NCBI GenBank assembly: GCA_040143965.1
Contig: JASJQH010007003.1
Coordinates: forward strand, 1 to 26,927
Direction of reading: 5' to 3'
Source of the DNA: Basidiobolus ranarum
Taxonomy: Eukaryota > Basidiobolomycota > Basidiobolomycetes > Basidiobolales
DNA length: 26,927 bases
Each line of letters begins with the position of its first letter. Positions within the stretch are counted from its first letter, which is position 1. The notes beneath the pieces are model-generated. The model was not told the origin of the DNA. It worked only from the letters and a program-made list of their open reading frames with translations, and did no database searches. The position numbers and the translations under genes are program-made. Positions 1 to 13,237 of this stretch are shown one piece after another.

Positions 1-139
1 AGTTCATGTTACCACGACCATATCTTTGGCCCATATTTCTACGACGACCGAATTCCATGTCTTCATCGTTGTTCATGTTACCGCGACCATATCTTTGGCC
101 CATATTTCTACGACGACCATATTCCATCTCCATATCTTG
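1..139 (-). repeat. 69-bp in-frame tandem repeat inside the edge gene
   Basis: Two near-identical copies with a 69-bp period (for example the segments starting at 2 and at 71) encode the 23-residue Arg/Gly/Asn unit. Only a few positions differ between copies, so the expansion is recent or homogenised. More copies may continue left of the window. Confidence 0.8.
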
Positions 140-262
140 GTTATTTTCCATGTGGTGACGGTTTGATTGACGACCACTAAGACCACGGTTGTTGTTTTCT
201 TCAAAGTGAGAATTCATTCCGTTGCGACGATCCATGGGAGTTTGTTCGAATTGGTTGTTCAT
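1..262 (-). CDS. Arg/Gly/Asn-rich tandem-repeat protein, 5' part (runs off the window)
   Basis: The reading frame starts at an ATG at 262-260 on the minus strand and is open to the window edge (about 87 codons seen). After a polar N-terminus (MNNQFEQTPMDRRNG...) it enters a 23-residue repeat with the core GRRRNMGQRYGRGNMNN; the DNA period is 69 bp, and almost two copies are visible before the edge. There is no signal peptide, no hydrophobic stretch and no cysteine in the visible part. Composition (Arg, Gly, Asn, Met, with acidic DED links) suggests a disordered, possibly RNA-binding RG-type protein, which is inference. I do not recognise the family. The start is favoured by a TATA-like box about 60 bp upstream and a short A/C-rich leader. 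The 3' part lies outside the window, so length and introns are unknown. Confidence 0.6.
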   Translation of the reverse strand, partial: MNNQFEQTPMDRRNGMNSHFEENNNRGLSGRQSNRHHMENNQDMEMEYGRRRNMGQRYGRGNMNNDEDMEFGRRRNMGQRYGRGNMN

Positions 263-1496
263 ACTAAGAAAGACAAGAGTTGATATGCTTGATAGTGATA
301 ATGAAGTGTGGCGATGAGTTGCTTTTATACTCGTTAAGAATATATTCATGGTTTGTCTATGAGCATATGGTAGAATCCACTAATATGTACGATTCTATTA
401 CAAATCTAACATAAAATTTGAAATCCCCACGCTTCATATTAGAGTTTTCTTTCAATTGTGAGTGGTGGCTTAGCAATATTCATCATAATACGCAAGACGA
501 CTAGGAACAAAAATGAAAGATCGAATCAAAAAACGAGAATTCAACCAGATATCCTTGACATCTAACCTATACTTAGAGTTGATATGTACATGCAGCTATC
601 CTTGGATTCGATGAACATTTCTTATAGAGAGAATACCAAGAACATCTAGAAGAGGCTTAGACTTAACTTCATAGCATGGATATGTAAGACACTAATTTAG
701 ATAACACTCACTTCTGACATTCCAGATAGATCATTTGGTGCCACCAATTGAACAATGCGAGCTAAGCACATTCGGAGGAAAGAGAAGTCTTGGTTGAATC
801 GCTCAATTATTAGTTTAAGTATTGATCTGATTCATTGACCACGTAATGATGTATCAAGAATATAGTTGTATACACCACAATACGACATACATCGCAATCA
901 CATGCAATTCATTGACTTGAATAAAATGTGGCTTAGATGAGTTTGGGTAATGGGTAACTTTGGAAGGTAATTCAAAGGATAATTTGGAGGGTAAATCGAC
1001 GCTGCTTTTACATACCAAGTTTTCGATCAACCTACTGTGATAATGTACGTAATCGACTGAAGTTTCGATTCTCTCTTATCACTAACTCCATACTATTATT
1101 GGTAGGAATCAACCTTCAGTAGTAAATGTTAAAATGGTGTTGCATTGTAAAGCGAATTGATTTTAGTTATTTTGTTTTAAAGAAAAGGCCAACTCAGTTA
1201 CACTAACAAAATGGAAAGTAGTCCCAAATAATAACAGTTAAAAAAACGGTATTTCAAATATACACATCGTAACATAGTCTTTCGTGTCAAACTACTGTGG
1301 ACTTTCACAAAGTAAATCGAATGATAACTCTTCTATGGACTATCGACTAATCGAATGGCAAAGCTAAAGATTATTGTACATATTTACGGAGCTCGAAGCA
1401 GAGGGAGCTGATAGATTGAAAACCTTGGGGAGAAGTCTTCTGAATAATATCGCGAATAGTGGTATCCCTAAAATAATATCAACTAATTAGTGCATG
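263..1496. other. Intergenic region, edge gene to KNL1/Spc7 3' end
   Basis: AT-rich spacer. Apart from the TATA box near 326 I see no convincing coding sequence, tRNA or repeat. It should hold the promoter of the edge gene and the 3' untranslated region of the kinetochore gene. Confidence 0.5.
322..330 (-). promoter_or_regulatory. TATA box of the edge gene
   Basis: On the minus strand the sequence reads GTATAAAAG, 60 bp upstream of the ATG at 262. This spacing would put the transcription start near 295 and leave a leader of about 35 nt. The expansin-like gene at the other end of the window has a similar arrangement. Confidence 0.5.
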
Positions 1497-4400
1497 CTAA
1501 AAAGAAACAGAGTTAAATTGTACATACTTGAACGCTCCGTAAACATGTTCAAAACTCCAATTAAGCTTATTCAAATCATTGAGATCGACGCTAATCTTGA
1601 GGAAAAATTTCGTTCTAGAGTCAGGTCCGAAGAAGAGAGCATGAATATCAAAATGTCCTTCCTGATCCATCGAAATTTCAATGGGAAGCTTATAACGGGT
1701 AGTAACTATATCCTTCTCAAAAGCTTGGAAAGTATGGTACCGAGAAGCGACAAGACTCAATACTTCACTAAACGTGGGAACAACCGACGAATTCTCAAAT
1801 AATTTTTGAATTTCATGTCGGAGCCAATTAAGGCCAAGTTCACTAACATTATCTTTGGTACTGGCTTCAGTGGAAACGTTGGAAATGACCACAGCATCCC
1901 ATCGTTTAGTTGTAAAGGCTTCGATAGATGCAGATACTTGGATGGCATTATCATAGATAAGGGTGGTATTGTCTGAAGATACATGGACGGGTTTCCAAGA
2001 AAACAACGATTCAAGTAAACTGTATTCCTCCTGAGTTGAGGTAAGATCTTCGTCGGAACAGAATTTGAGATCTTCGAACGCTGTGTTTGCTTGGTCAATC
2101 GCCTCAACCAAAGTATTTTTTTGATTCTCTAGCTCTCGAAGTTTCGCTAACAATTTCTCCTCTTCACTAGCGATCTCGTTTTGCTCTTTTTTGAAGATGT
2201 CCAATTGTGAATTTTGCTCAGCTATAGCCTCTTGGAGATTTTCTAGCTGCTCTAGCTGGTCTTTCAGTTCTGATTCCTGTAAGCTTTGCTCTTGTTGCAA
2301 CTTTAAGGTTAATGAATCAGAATAATCTTGAATCTCAGTAAGCATATATCCGATTCGTTCTTTGAATTCGACAACTTGCTTGGAATCTTTTTTCAAATTC
2401 TCTAACGTCTCCTTAAGTGTAGATATTACGGGACTGAGGAGTTTTTCGCGCCAGTTGTACCACATGTATTTGGTTGCGAGATCCGAATGTTGTTTGAGTA
2501 CATTGAATTGACTAGCAATTTCCCCACGGATCTCATCCGAACTCTCATAATACTCCTTCATTAAAGGAGATGGATCCTCATTAAGCTCTTTTTCAATAGT
2601 TTGAACCGCAGATGTGCCTTGCATGATATTCTGTTTAAGTTCTTGACAGCAGAATTCCAATAATTGTAACTCAGAGAAAAGAACTGCACTTGTTTGAACG
2701 TAATCTACTGGAGATGGAGCTTTATCATCAATTTCAAGAGGAATGGCATCTTCTTGAGGTAGTTCGTGCTCTCTAAAGGACACGCCGACCGATTTAAGAA
2801 AATCTTCAACACCAACTGGAGTAGCTTTTTTGCTTTGTTCATCGAAAGAGAATTCTGTTTCAGGGAGCTCTTGGTGTAATATATTCTCTTCAGTATCGTA
2901 AAATTGGGCACTGCACATGGAATCGTCCATATTTACTTCAAACTGTTTTTCATCAAGACCAACGCTGACAGTAGGTGGCGTAGATGACTTTTGTGCAAGA
3001 AGAGTTGGTGACTCCTGCTCTACATTTGGCACTTCACTTTTGGCTGCAGGCTTGATGGGAGTGTTTTCCAAGGGCAATAAAGTAGACGGCTCATCGATCG
3101 AAAGGATATTTTCAGATTCTTGAATGTCTGTTGTAGATATTTCCATGGATATATCGGAATTATCAAACTCATCAGATGGCGCGACATTCTCAAATCGTTG
3201 TGTTAGATTTGTTCCAGAAGGGACAGCCTCAGATGAAATAGGCCAAGATTTAGAGTCAGTAGAAATCGGAGTACTAGAATCAATTTGGTTAACAATGCCA
3301 CCCAAACATTGAGTAAAGTCCATAGGAATAGTCTCAGTATTGTCTTTCAAATCTTTTTGAAGGTCTTCAGTTGTATCTTGCTTTTCATTCTGTATTCCTC
3401 CTACACATTGGGTCAAGTCCATCGGAAGCGATTCGGTTTGTTCGTGCGTGGATTGGTCAAGAGTAGCATCTGTTACGTCGAAAGCAGCATTATGTGATGT
3501 CTTTGAAGAGGAAGACTGGGACAGGGACTCTACACCGGCGCCAATACACTCTGTAATTTCCATAGTCACATCTTCTGCTGGCAGCTGCTCATCAAAATCG
3601 TGTGGTTCTTTCTGCTCAATAATTCCACCAAGACATTTGGTTTCATCCATGGGAAGAGACTCCGTAACATCTTGAGTTTGTAACGGGCGACGAATACTTG
3701 GCTTGGATGGGCTATCAATGAATGGGATTTCTCCAGTATTACCGGCGAGATCCATAGGGACGCTTTCAGTTTCATCTTCGTCTAGCAATTGAAATTATAT
3801 TTCATGAATATCAATACCACAAAATGTATAAAAAAATCGCTTACTGTCATGCTCATTAGCACGATCAAACATATCAAATGCTTGAATCTTTTGAGCATCG
3901 TGATGAGAATTGTTCTTCTGATGATTTCCAAATCCACCGAACCCTCCAAAGCCAACATCTTGTACAAGTGGACGGCTGGGTATCCCCCAAGAAACTGAAG
4001 AGGGAAAATGTGTGATAGGATTGCTTGTTAAGCTCTTCTTAGACTCAGAATTGCTAGTATCAATATCCTCTTCAACTCGCGAGATTACTTCAGTGGTTAC
4101 TTGGTCTTGTATAGAATCTAAACAATATGAGTTAAATATAGCGAATTTTAAAAAAGTTATATCATTATATATATACCTTTATCAGCAACGAAACTTTCGC
4201 TGAGGTCCATATCAGAGCTATCAAGTTTGAGTGTGGCTTCTTCGCTGTCTGTGCTTGGAGTCAAATTTAAATCCTGGGTACTACCATCTTGAGGTAATAC
4301 TTCTTCGATATTCTCTTCTTCTACAACCGATAAATCCTCTTTGTTGAGTTTCTTTCCACCTAGAACATCTTCCTCGTCATCTGTAAACCCTTTGACATTA

Positions 4401-5310
4401 ATCTCGAAGCTACGATCACTACAATTTTATCTTAATCAGGTGTATTATAAGTATATTTACAATCTAACAACTACGTACTGTGCATCGGAACCACCTTCTG
4501 AATGGTAGGATGTATCAGTTTCAGTACTTTTACTTTCATCTAGAGATAAACGCAGATCAAACGCATTACTAAAAAATGTATACTAGTTAGCTTACTTTCT
4601 TGGCAGAAAAAAATAGTTTTAAATATGAACCTGGTACGAGCAACCGACGACAAGTCAGGTATCTGGAACAAACTTTCTCCGACAACTTTATCTTCCGATA
4701 CGTCAAATTCAGGCGGAAGTGAGAACAGTGGGGTTTCTTTATCCTCATGTTCAACTGAGCTTCCCTCTTGTCCGTCATTTTTCCAATCTTCGTTTTCCTT
4801 GTCGAAAAGTCTAGTATGAAGAGAATATATGAGCCATTCGAAGATTGTAAAGAAGTTTCTTGACGACTAAGGCTTACCTAACATGTGCAGTAGCAGCGAA
4901 ACTCACTCTACGTCCAACAGTTTTCCGGATTTTTTTTCTTTGATCACTTATGTATGGTATTAGTATAGAGCTCAAAGTTAGGAAGTAGAAAACTGTACAA
5001 TCTGCACCTGGTACTAGATTCCACCTCATATTCGCGCTCAGTTTCTAAAGTGATGGTGTTCGATTCACTTTCAACTTCTTCATTACCCCTTAGAATGCTT
5101 CTAGCAGGTAACTTTTTGAGTTTTAAATATAGAATAATATAATTAATAAAAAAAGAGTAGAAATTGAGAGAACAAGTAAACTGTTACCGTAATTCTTCTT
5201 TTTTTTGAATCTTGGATATCTTCCTCCACTTCCTTATTCTCTTCTGCCATTTTATTTGGAGCCTTTGAGAATAATTCGTCGGAATTTGGTAAGCTTTGCC
5301 TTCTATCCAT
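1497..5310 (-). CDS. spc7: Kinetochore scaffold KNL1/Spc105/Spc7
   Basis: Outer-kinetochore scaffold that binds microtubules and recruits PP1 and Bub1-Bub3 for the spindle checkpoint. Exons on the minus strand: 5310-5188, 5111-5008, 4946-4878, 4810-4631, 4568-4479, 4418-4177, 4117-3845, 3781-1497; all phases agree and give 1121 aa. The N-terminus holds the basic PP1-docking site GRRVSFAATAHVR (RVSF at about residues 89-92). Seven MELT-like motifs follow, with Met at about 259, 370, 405, 434, 481, 514 and 573; several share the extended pattern PMDxTxCxGGI. A long coiled coil spans about 745-970 and the last ~130 residues fit the RWD-type C-terminal domain that contacts Mis12/Nsl1. The first two introns need AAG acceptors. 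The gene is divergent from the carrier gene, with 684 bp between the start codons. Assignment is firm from the combination of RVSF, MELT array and coiled coil. Confidence 0.93.
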
Positions 5311-5994
5311 TAGTTAATAGAGTGTGTGTGGAAGTGTCGCGTGAAATTTTCGAGTTCTGTTGTCGTGTTCAATAAGTCTTTGTTATTTTGAAAGAATGAG
5401 AAATTATTGGTCACGGTATTATGTAAACAAGCCTATTTAATAGTCATATATTTGAATTTAATTTGATTACTTCAAAAGCTAAAATCGATAATTTCCCAAA
5501 CTACAGATCACCTAGTCATAGAGTAATCTAATCAGGATTGAATTAAATGCTCGTGATATACCTGAACCGAGCATACATTTGAAGTAAGACTTATCGTGAA
5601 ACATCGTTCACTACGCAGCTTATCATAGCACCAATTGTCAAAGTTCGCAGTATAGGATTTAATGCTCACACGTAACTGGCAATAGTACAGCTAGTGTTGA
5701 GCTTCAACTCCCAAAATCTACTTACATTTGAAGCGCTGGGATTATACTATTTCCTAGATATGGTTCAATGTTACGCTTTTACTGTGAGATAATCGTCATT
5801 ATCCATAGGTGCGTTTGATATTAAACTTGCTTGGCATATGGTTAGATCTAGGATAGCTTTACAACTTTGATCTTTTTACTCTGATGCAGACTTTTTTTGG
5901 GACACGCTTTCCATACATATAGTCCTCTTGTCCCTTTCGTTAACTGCCAACCTACTCAACAGTAATCCTTGCGTTCCATATATTCATACAAACG
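5311..5994. promoter_or_regulatory. Divergent promoter region, KNL1/Spc7 and dicarboxylate carrier
   Basis: 684 bp separate the two divergent start codons. The stretch is AT-rich with no credible coding exon. It must contain both promoters; I see no clear TATA box at a typical distance on either side, and a pyrimidine-rich tract lies at about 5870-5890 on the carrier side. Confidence 0.45.
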
Positions 5995-7298
5995 ATGGTT
6001 ACAACGCCTCAAACGTCTAGCTCTACATATCCGTTTTGGATCGGAGGTGAGTTTCGTCTTTTTCAAGCCATAATTGACTTGGGGGCTATTCAAGTCTTTC
6101 TTGTATTGTATATCCTTGTTGGTTTGAAGTTAATTGAGCTATTATTTCAGGTGCGGCCGCAATGTGGGGTACTGTTTGTACTCACCCTTTTGATGTAGTT
6201 AAAGTTAGACTTCAAACAAATGAGACTCGAGCAAGTGTCGGTGCTATTCAAACCTTGGCCAATACCATAAAGAGTGAAGGGCCGTTAGCAATCTACAATG
6301 GCTTAAGTGGAAGTCTTTTCAGACAAGCTGTGAGTTATAAAGATGCACATACATTCGAAATTTCTATTAATACTCTTTCATAGACTTACTCCACTACTCG
6401 GTTTGGAGTATATGATATCTTAAAGAGGAAGGTTGTCAATGAAAATGGTATCTTATAGCTTCTACTCTAATTTGCCATATTTCCGAATCTTAGTGTATTT
6501 TGCTTTTCTAGACACCATTCCAGTGTGGAAATCACTACTAATATCCATGATATCAGGTAGATTATGGATTATTATTCCAAATGTTGATATTTATTTATCG
6601 ATGTGACGATTATAGGATGCCTAGGTGGAATGGTTGGTAATCCTGGGGATGTTTTGACGATTCGAATGGCCAATGATGGTAAACTCCCATTTGAGTTACG
6701 TAGAAATTACCGGCATTGCTTCGATGGTCTTTACAAAATCATCAGAGACGAAGGTGTTTTGGGCCTATTTCGCGGAGTTGGCCCCAATACGGTCAGAGCA
6801 GTATTTATGAATAGTTCACAGTTGGCTAGTTATGATCAGTTCAAGCAGGCCCTATTACTTAAGCTTCACTTCCGAGACGACATATACACACATTTCTCTT
6901 CAAGTCTTCTTGCGGTAATTATCCTCTGTCATGTTGATCTTGATTGTATCCTAACCACTTGTCGATCACATCTATAGGGTCTTGTAGCAACAACAGTATG
7001 TGCACCTGTCGATGTCATCAAAACACGTGTTATGAATTCAGCCAAACAAGAGGTGATTGCTTAGTTTACTAAAATATTTAGTTTAGTCAAATTATTAACA
7101 TTCAAACTCAACTTTTCCTAGAACGCCATCGCTGTTCTTACACACATTTTACGAAACGAAGGCCCTAGAGCCTTGTTTAAGGGTTGGCTTCCAGCCTATA
7201 TGCGCCTTGGCCCCCACACCATAATTACCTTTTTAACCCTGGAGCAGATTAGACAGTTGTGGGATAGTCGGAGAGAAATCCCCGTAGTCACTATTTAG
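5995..7298 (+). CDS. DIC1: Mitochondrial dicarboxylate carrier (Dic1 type)
   Basis: Inner-membrane transporter of the mitochondrial carrier family, expected to exchange malate or succinate for phosphate. Exons: 5995-6046, 6151-6329, 6384-6447, 6512-6556, 6616-6914, 6978-7052, 7122-7298; phases agree and give 296 aa, the usual length for yeast Dic1. The three carrier repeats are visible by their signature motifs: PFDVVKVRLQ near residue 30, PGDVLTIRM in the second repeat and PVDVIKTRV in the third. The second-repeat sequence (GNPGDVLTIRMANDGKLP) is typical of the dicarboxylate subfamily rather than of oxoglutarate or oxaloacetate carriers. FRGVGPNTVRA and FKGWLPAYMRLGP mark the even-numbered helices. 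The first exon is short (17 codons), and the start is the only ATG in frame. Substrate specificity is inferred from subfamily resemblance. Confidence 0.92.
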
Positions 7299-7651
7299 AA
7301 AAGAACCATCATGTTATCCACACCAAGTTTTCTCATTGCAGAGCCATTCATCCTGCGTACTCATTTCATTCAGTGAACACATATTAATCCTGATCTCTTG
7401 TGGCACAGTGCTGCTCTGAGGATGAGGATTATCACTCCCTAATACATGATACCTTTTTACCAAGATATGAGCAAGTGTAAATAAGTTAGTCTCCTATATA
7501 ATCTGATGCAGTTAAAGTTTAACCCGCTCTTTTAGCACACATTGCCTATAAATAGACCTGAACTAAACAAATACGATGTCATAGGCTTCATTGGCGCTTA
7601 GATAATCGTTTTGAGTGAGACTTACCGGCTTTCAGCAATTGGATCTTTGTA
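7299..7651. other. 3' flank of the carrier gene
   Basis: About 350 bp without a credible exon. It presumably holds the 3' untranslated region of the carrier gene. I see no repeat or RNA gene. Confidence 0.4.
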
Positions 7652-7901
7652 ATGGGGCCACTCAGTGTTACAGATGAGGAACCCGAGTATTTTGAAGAAC
7701 TTGGTGTACACCTGATATTTTGTTGCTAAGATCACATGTCACTATGACGCAGGTCAAAGAAGTGCTGTTTCAATTAATTAATGTACACTTTACCCAAATA
7801 TAGTAAGAGGAGTGAAAGTTATGTAATCGGTTTATGGGACTCCTGCCTCCAGTTACATCATTCTGATTTGCAATCTGGTCCGAGCTATGCTCACACAATG
7901 A
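7652..7901 (+). CDS. Candidate small three-exon gene, about 50 aa (weak)
   Basis: Three short open segments join in phase through consensus splice sites: 7652-7705, 7753-7802 and 7853-7901. The second donor is a strong GTAAGA and the first intron carries a CTAA-type branch site. The product starts with an acidic stretch (MGPLSVTDEEPEYFEELG), continues with VKEVLFQLINVHFTQ and ends in a hydrophobic segment (YYIILICNLV) that could be a membrane anchor. It lies between the carrier and the INTS10-like gene on the same strand. I do not recognise it. It could equally be an upstream non-coding region of the next gene or chance open frames, because the pieces are only 16-18 codons each. Confidence 0.28.
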
Positions 7902-8016
7902 TATAAGCTTTGCTGAGAAACATATTATGCTTTCTCCCTTTGCCACTTATCTTTACCTCTCAATAATTAACGTTTCTAATTTTTAGCCTTTGGAAGGTTG
8001 AATATATGTAAATATC

Positions 8017-10887
8017 ATGGCTTTTAACTCTCACCCCATAGAAAGCCTTTCAGACAAACTGAAGAACATTGACAACAACTTAAGTCAGACTGTTCACGAA
8101 GTGGAAAAAGATTTAGCTCATGGTTTACTATATAGCGCTAAGCTAAAGATATTTTCAGCTATGTTAAAATTCCAAAATGTTCCTGAATTTGAGGTATTAT
8201 CACGCACTCTCATGAGTAAACTAGCTATGACGAGCTTCTTAAGCGTATTGCTCTCCAATACTATCTAGATACTTGCATTTCGAGCTGCCTTAGCTGAAGG
8301 CTGTCACTCTTCTGCAATGAATTGGCTTAAGCAAATGTCAGTAGGAATATGTTGTCTATGTTCAGTGTAATTCGCCATTAATTCTTGAAATCCCAGTCGT
8401 GGCAAATATTCGAACACAACAAGCTATTGCAGATTCATAGTCAACCTTGCTCATTTTGGATTGCATCGTTGTCAAGCTTGCTATTGGAGTGAGTATTACC
8501 TCTTATATATCTCTAAGCTTAGCTCTGACGATTGTATTTAACGACACAGTTGTTGGACTTCATTCGTTCAGATTAGTAATTCAATTACATTGATAGAGTT
8601 TCTAGATGCGGCAGATCCTATCTTACGGAAAGTAGTATTGTTAGATGCAGCGGGTATTTTGATTCATTGATGATAGTTACGTGAGGGTTAAGGGCTAAAA
8701 TGATTAATTGACGACTTTAGAGTTCCTTTGGCGGGAAAAGCAATTGTTGGAGTCTATGCGAGTCTACGGTTTACTGTTCATGTATTCTCCCGAATCCATC
8801 CTTCAGTATGGTGTAAGTTAACCATAGAAAATAACTCCCTTGAATGCTGCTATAATTTTACAAACAACTGACTGTTAACCTTATGTAGGTACCGATTTTC
8901 AAGTCGATTATTGAGAAGGAGTTGAGTGACCAGGAACTTCCAGTGTTTACCTCTTATCGTGGGTTTTTAGGTGTTTCAAGTTAATTCAAATGTACTCTAG
9001 ATCGATTGCTTGCTAACTATCGTTGTGGGGGAGGATTCAGCCGAGTATATATCTCCATTGGTATTTAAATACAACCTCCATATTACTCGATCCTTAGTCC
9101 CAATGGTGTTTGATCAAAAGAACAAGCCAGGCTGTATACGCCTTGAGTATGCTGATTTGGTTAAATACATCGAAATCACCCAAAGTTACTACCTGGCAAA
9201 GAAGGAATGGAGCCGAATGTATGAATTCTTCGTGCAAGCCATGTGTAGTTCTGGATATCTGAATATGGATTGGTAAAGTCTTCCTGTTTTGATAACTTCG
9301 AAGCCAACATACTCAATTGCTACAGCAAAATCGTCAATTTTAAGGATTCTTTGGGATCAGGGCTTTTGTACCCGGATCGATTGCTGCACTATGTCGATAG
9401 TCATGATCGATTTCCTGGCGAACTTCGTTCTATTCTTTATTGCTGTTGTTTTGTGCAAATTGCGTACGAATACTTCTTAGCAACATTCGGACCAAGAGAT
9501 TCGCAAAAAGTCTTGTCAGGTTAGTGCGATATAGTTAACGGGGTGCGTTGGTATGGATTCTAATCGTACGTTTAGAATTTGGTAGAACGTTGATGATTCC
9601 AGTAAATTGCGACGGCAGGAATGTCGAGCGAAAAGGAAAAAACTTAGAGGTCACTTTCGAGTCAATAAGTAAAACTGCAATTACTCCTAATGGTGTGACA
9701 GTCAGTCAACTAAACTTGAACATTCGAAACAATCCTACAGTAAAAGACTTACCCATGACCGATCCTTGCCTGAAGAGTTTTACGATTTTAAAATCGGCCG
9801 GCAACATACTCGAATTACTACAAAGGATGTCGCCTAATTTTGAGCAAGGTACCACCTGATATTTGTTTCATTTATCTCGCACGAGACTTATTATTTTAAT
9901 GCTTAGAGATGAATTCATTTTTCGTCCGCTGGAAAGTTCCTCATTATTTGGTCAACGCGGCTATACTCTGCCGGGCTGACTGGGAGCTATACCAGGTTGA
10001 GTCTATTTGATCATACATCAACAAGACTGTGCCCGACTAACTTTGAGATACCATAGAAATCTTATCCAAAAGCCAATACGCTGTACAAGACATTTATCGA
10101 TCAATTTCAGCGAGAAGAGCCAGAGCCGGGCGTGGAAACTCAACCTAGACTAAGGCACAACCCATTGATTCCGTTTCGGATTCTTTATTGTCGGGGTCTT
10201 ATATATGGGATTCTTGAAGATTTTCATCAGGCAAGATTAAACTTACTTCCTATACTTTGCTCGTTACCGTTTACTAGTACCAGCGATCTTTCTATGAACG
10301 ATAAGCATCACAGCATAGTGCCATTTCGTATTGCAGGGGCTACAGAATTGATAGCCAGTGCATTTAATCAGGTCCTTGATGCATACGAGCTAGACGTGCG
10401 AAGAAATGGGCCCAATGATATCTTATTGGGAAATTTCGCAACTCTATTTCAATACACAATTCAAAAGAAACCATACAGAACTACGTTGTTTCGAGAAATG
10501 TTAGGCCGTCTTGAGAATTTTCACTATCCGGAGCTCTTCAACCACCTATTTGGTATGTATATATATATCAGCCATGCGATCATTCAACAGCATCATATTT
10601 ACATTCTACTTGCATATTAGACGAATATATCATTCACTCCCTATACGAATACTGCGTTAGGAATAACAGAGTACTGTGGCTTCGATATTTCAATTATTGC
10701 GCCATGCTTTTAACACTGCTTTCAGTCTAGCTTCTCCGGCTCATTTGATTTGCCTTGGACCATCGAAAAATTCAAAGCAAAATTCACACACACAACACAC
10801 GCAAGTTCGACTTCTGAGGATCTCAAAGCACTATTTATTCACACGGCTAGACGCGCCTATACACGGGAGCTTTGCATGTCTTCTTAA
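8017..10887 (+). CDS. INTS10: Integrator complex subunit 10 (INTS10)-like protein
   Basis: Exons 8017-8193, 8269-8340, 8397-8488, 8550-8653, 8721-8812, 8889-8972, 9001-9272, 9326-9519, 9576-9848, 9907-9995, 10057-10552, 10621-10670, 10726-10887; every phase agrees, giving 718 aa (human INTS10 is about 710). It is an all-helical, TPR-like protein without catalytic motifs. Blocks that match remembered animal INTS10 in the same order include SPESILQYGVPIFKS (human FPETVVQHG), the LLYKYL-like helix near VFKYNLHI, LHYVDSHD near the middle, ILKSAGNILELLQRMSP before FFVRWKVPHYL, IYGILEDFHQA, and FREMLGRLENFHYPELFNHL near the end. INTS10 belongs to the INTS10-13-14 module of Integrator, which acts on snRNA 3' ends and promoter-proximal transcription. 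I first considered CSN3 and NRDE-2 and dropped both. The first three exons match least well. Confidence 0.75.
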
Positions 10888-11291
10888 AATCCAAACCCAC
10901 CACCATGGATTCATGGTTGTGAGCACAAAGATTGTACAATACTCGACAGACTATAAATGTCTTGCAACATGTATCTTTTCTCTTGTAACATAGATCTCTT
11001 TAATCCAGTTGCTCTTAGATTAAGAGTGTATTATTTATTGTGCTGCAAAATGTCAACACTCATCTAAAACCACCACATATTCTCTATTCTTATACGTTGA
11101 ATTATCATAATTGATAACAGTAATCTCATGAAATGCGATGATATGTGATCAAATCAATGACAAAGCCGCCCTGCTAGCAGTACAATCTAATAAAATACTC
11201 GATTAATTTCCCATATCCTAGATTCTCCTCCAGGCTATCATTTGAAAGCCCACCTTTCTATTTTACAGGTGTCCTAAAGGTTTACTTTTCA
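10888..11291. other. Intergenic region, INTS10-like to SRPK
   Basis: About 400 bp, AT-rich, holding the 3' end of one gene and the promoter of the next on the same strand. No RNA gene, repeat or convincing exon is visible. Confidence 0.45.

Positions 11292-13237
<1,946 letters not shown>

Noticed and set aside
263-1496. tRNA gene in the left spacer (a short TTCGATTC-like T-loop sequence near 1060).
   Set aside because: No matching acceptor, D-arm or anticodon stem can be found around it.
3789-4819. Several plus-strand open frames opposite the KNL1/Spc7 gene.
   Set aside because: They are antisense shadows of exons and introns whose minus-strand product is conserved.
9001-9272. Similarity of this exon to COP9 signalosome subunit CSN3 (YYLAKKEWSRMYEFF resembles the CSN3 helical region).
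   Set aside because: The following exons show no PCI domain, while the whole chain lines up in order with INTS10.
10621-10887. HAT-repeat or NRDE-2-like C-terminus (apparent VLWLRYFNYCAM helix).
   Set aside because: That helix falls inside an in-phase 55-bp intron (10671-10725) with a branch site and TTTCAG acceptor; the spliced product fits the INTS10 end.
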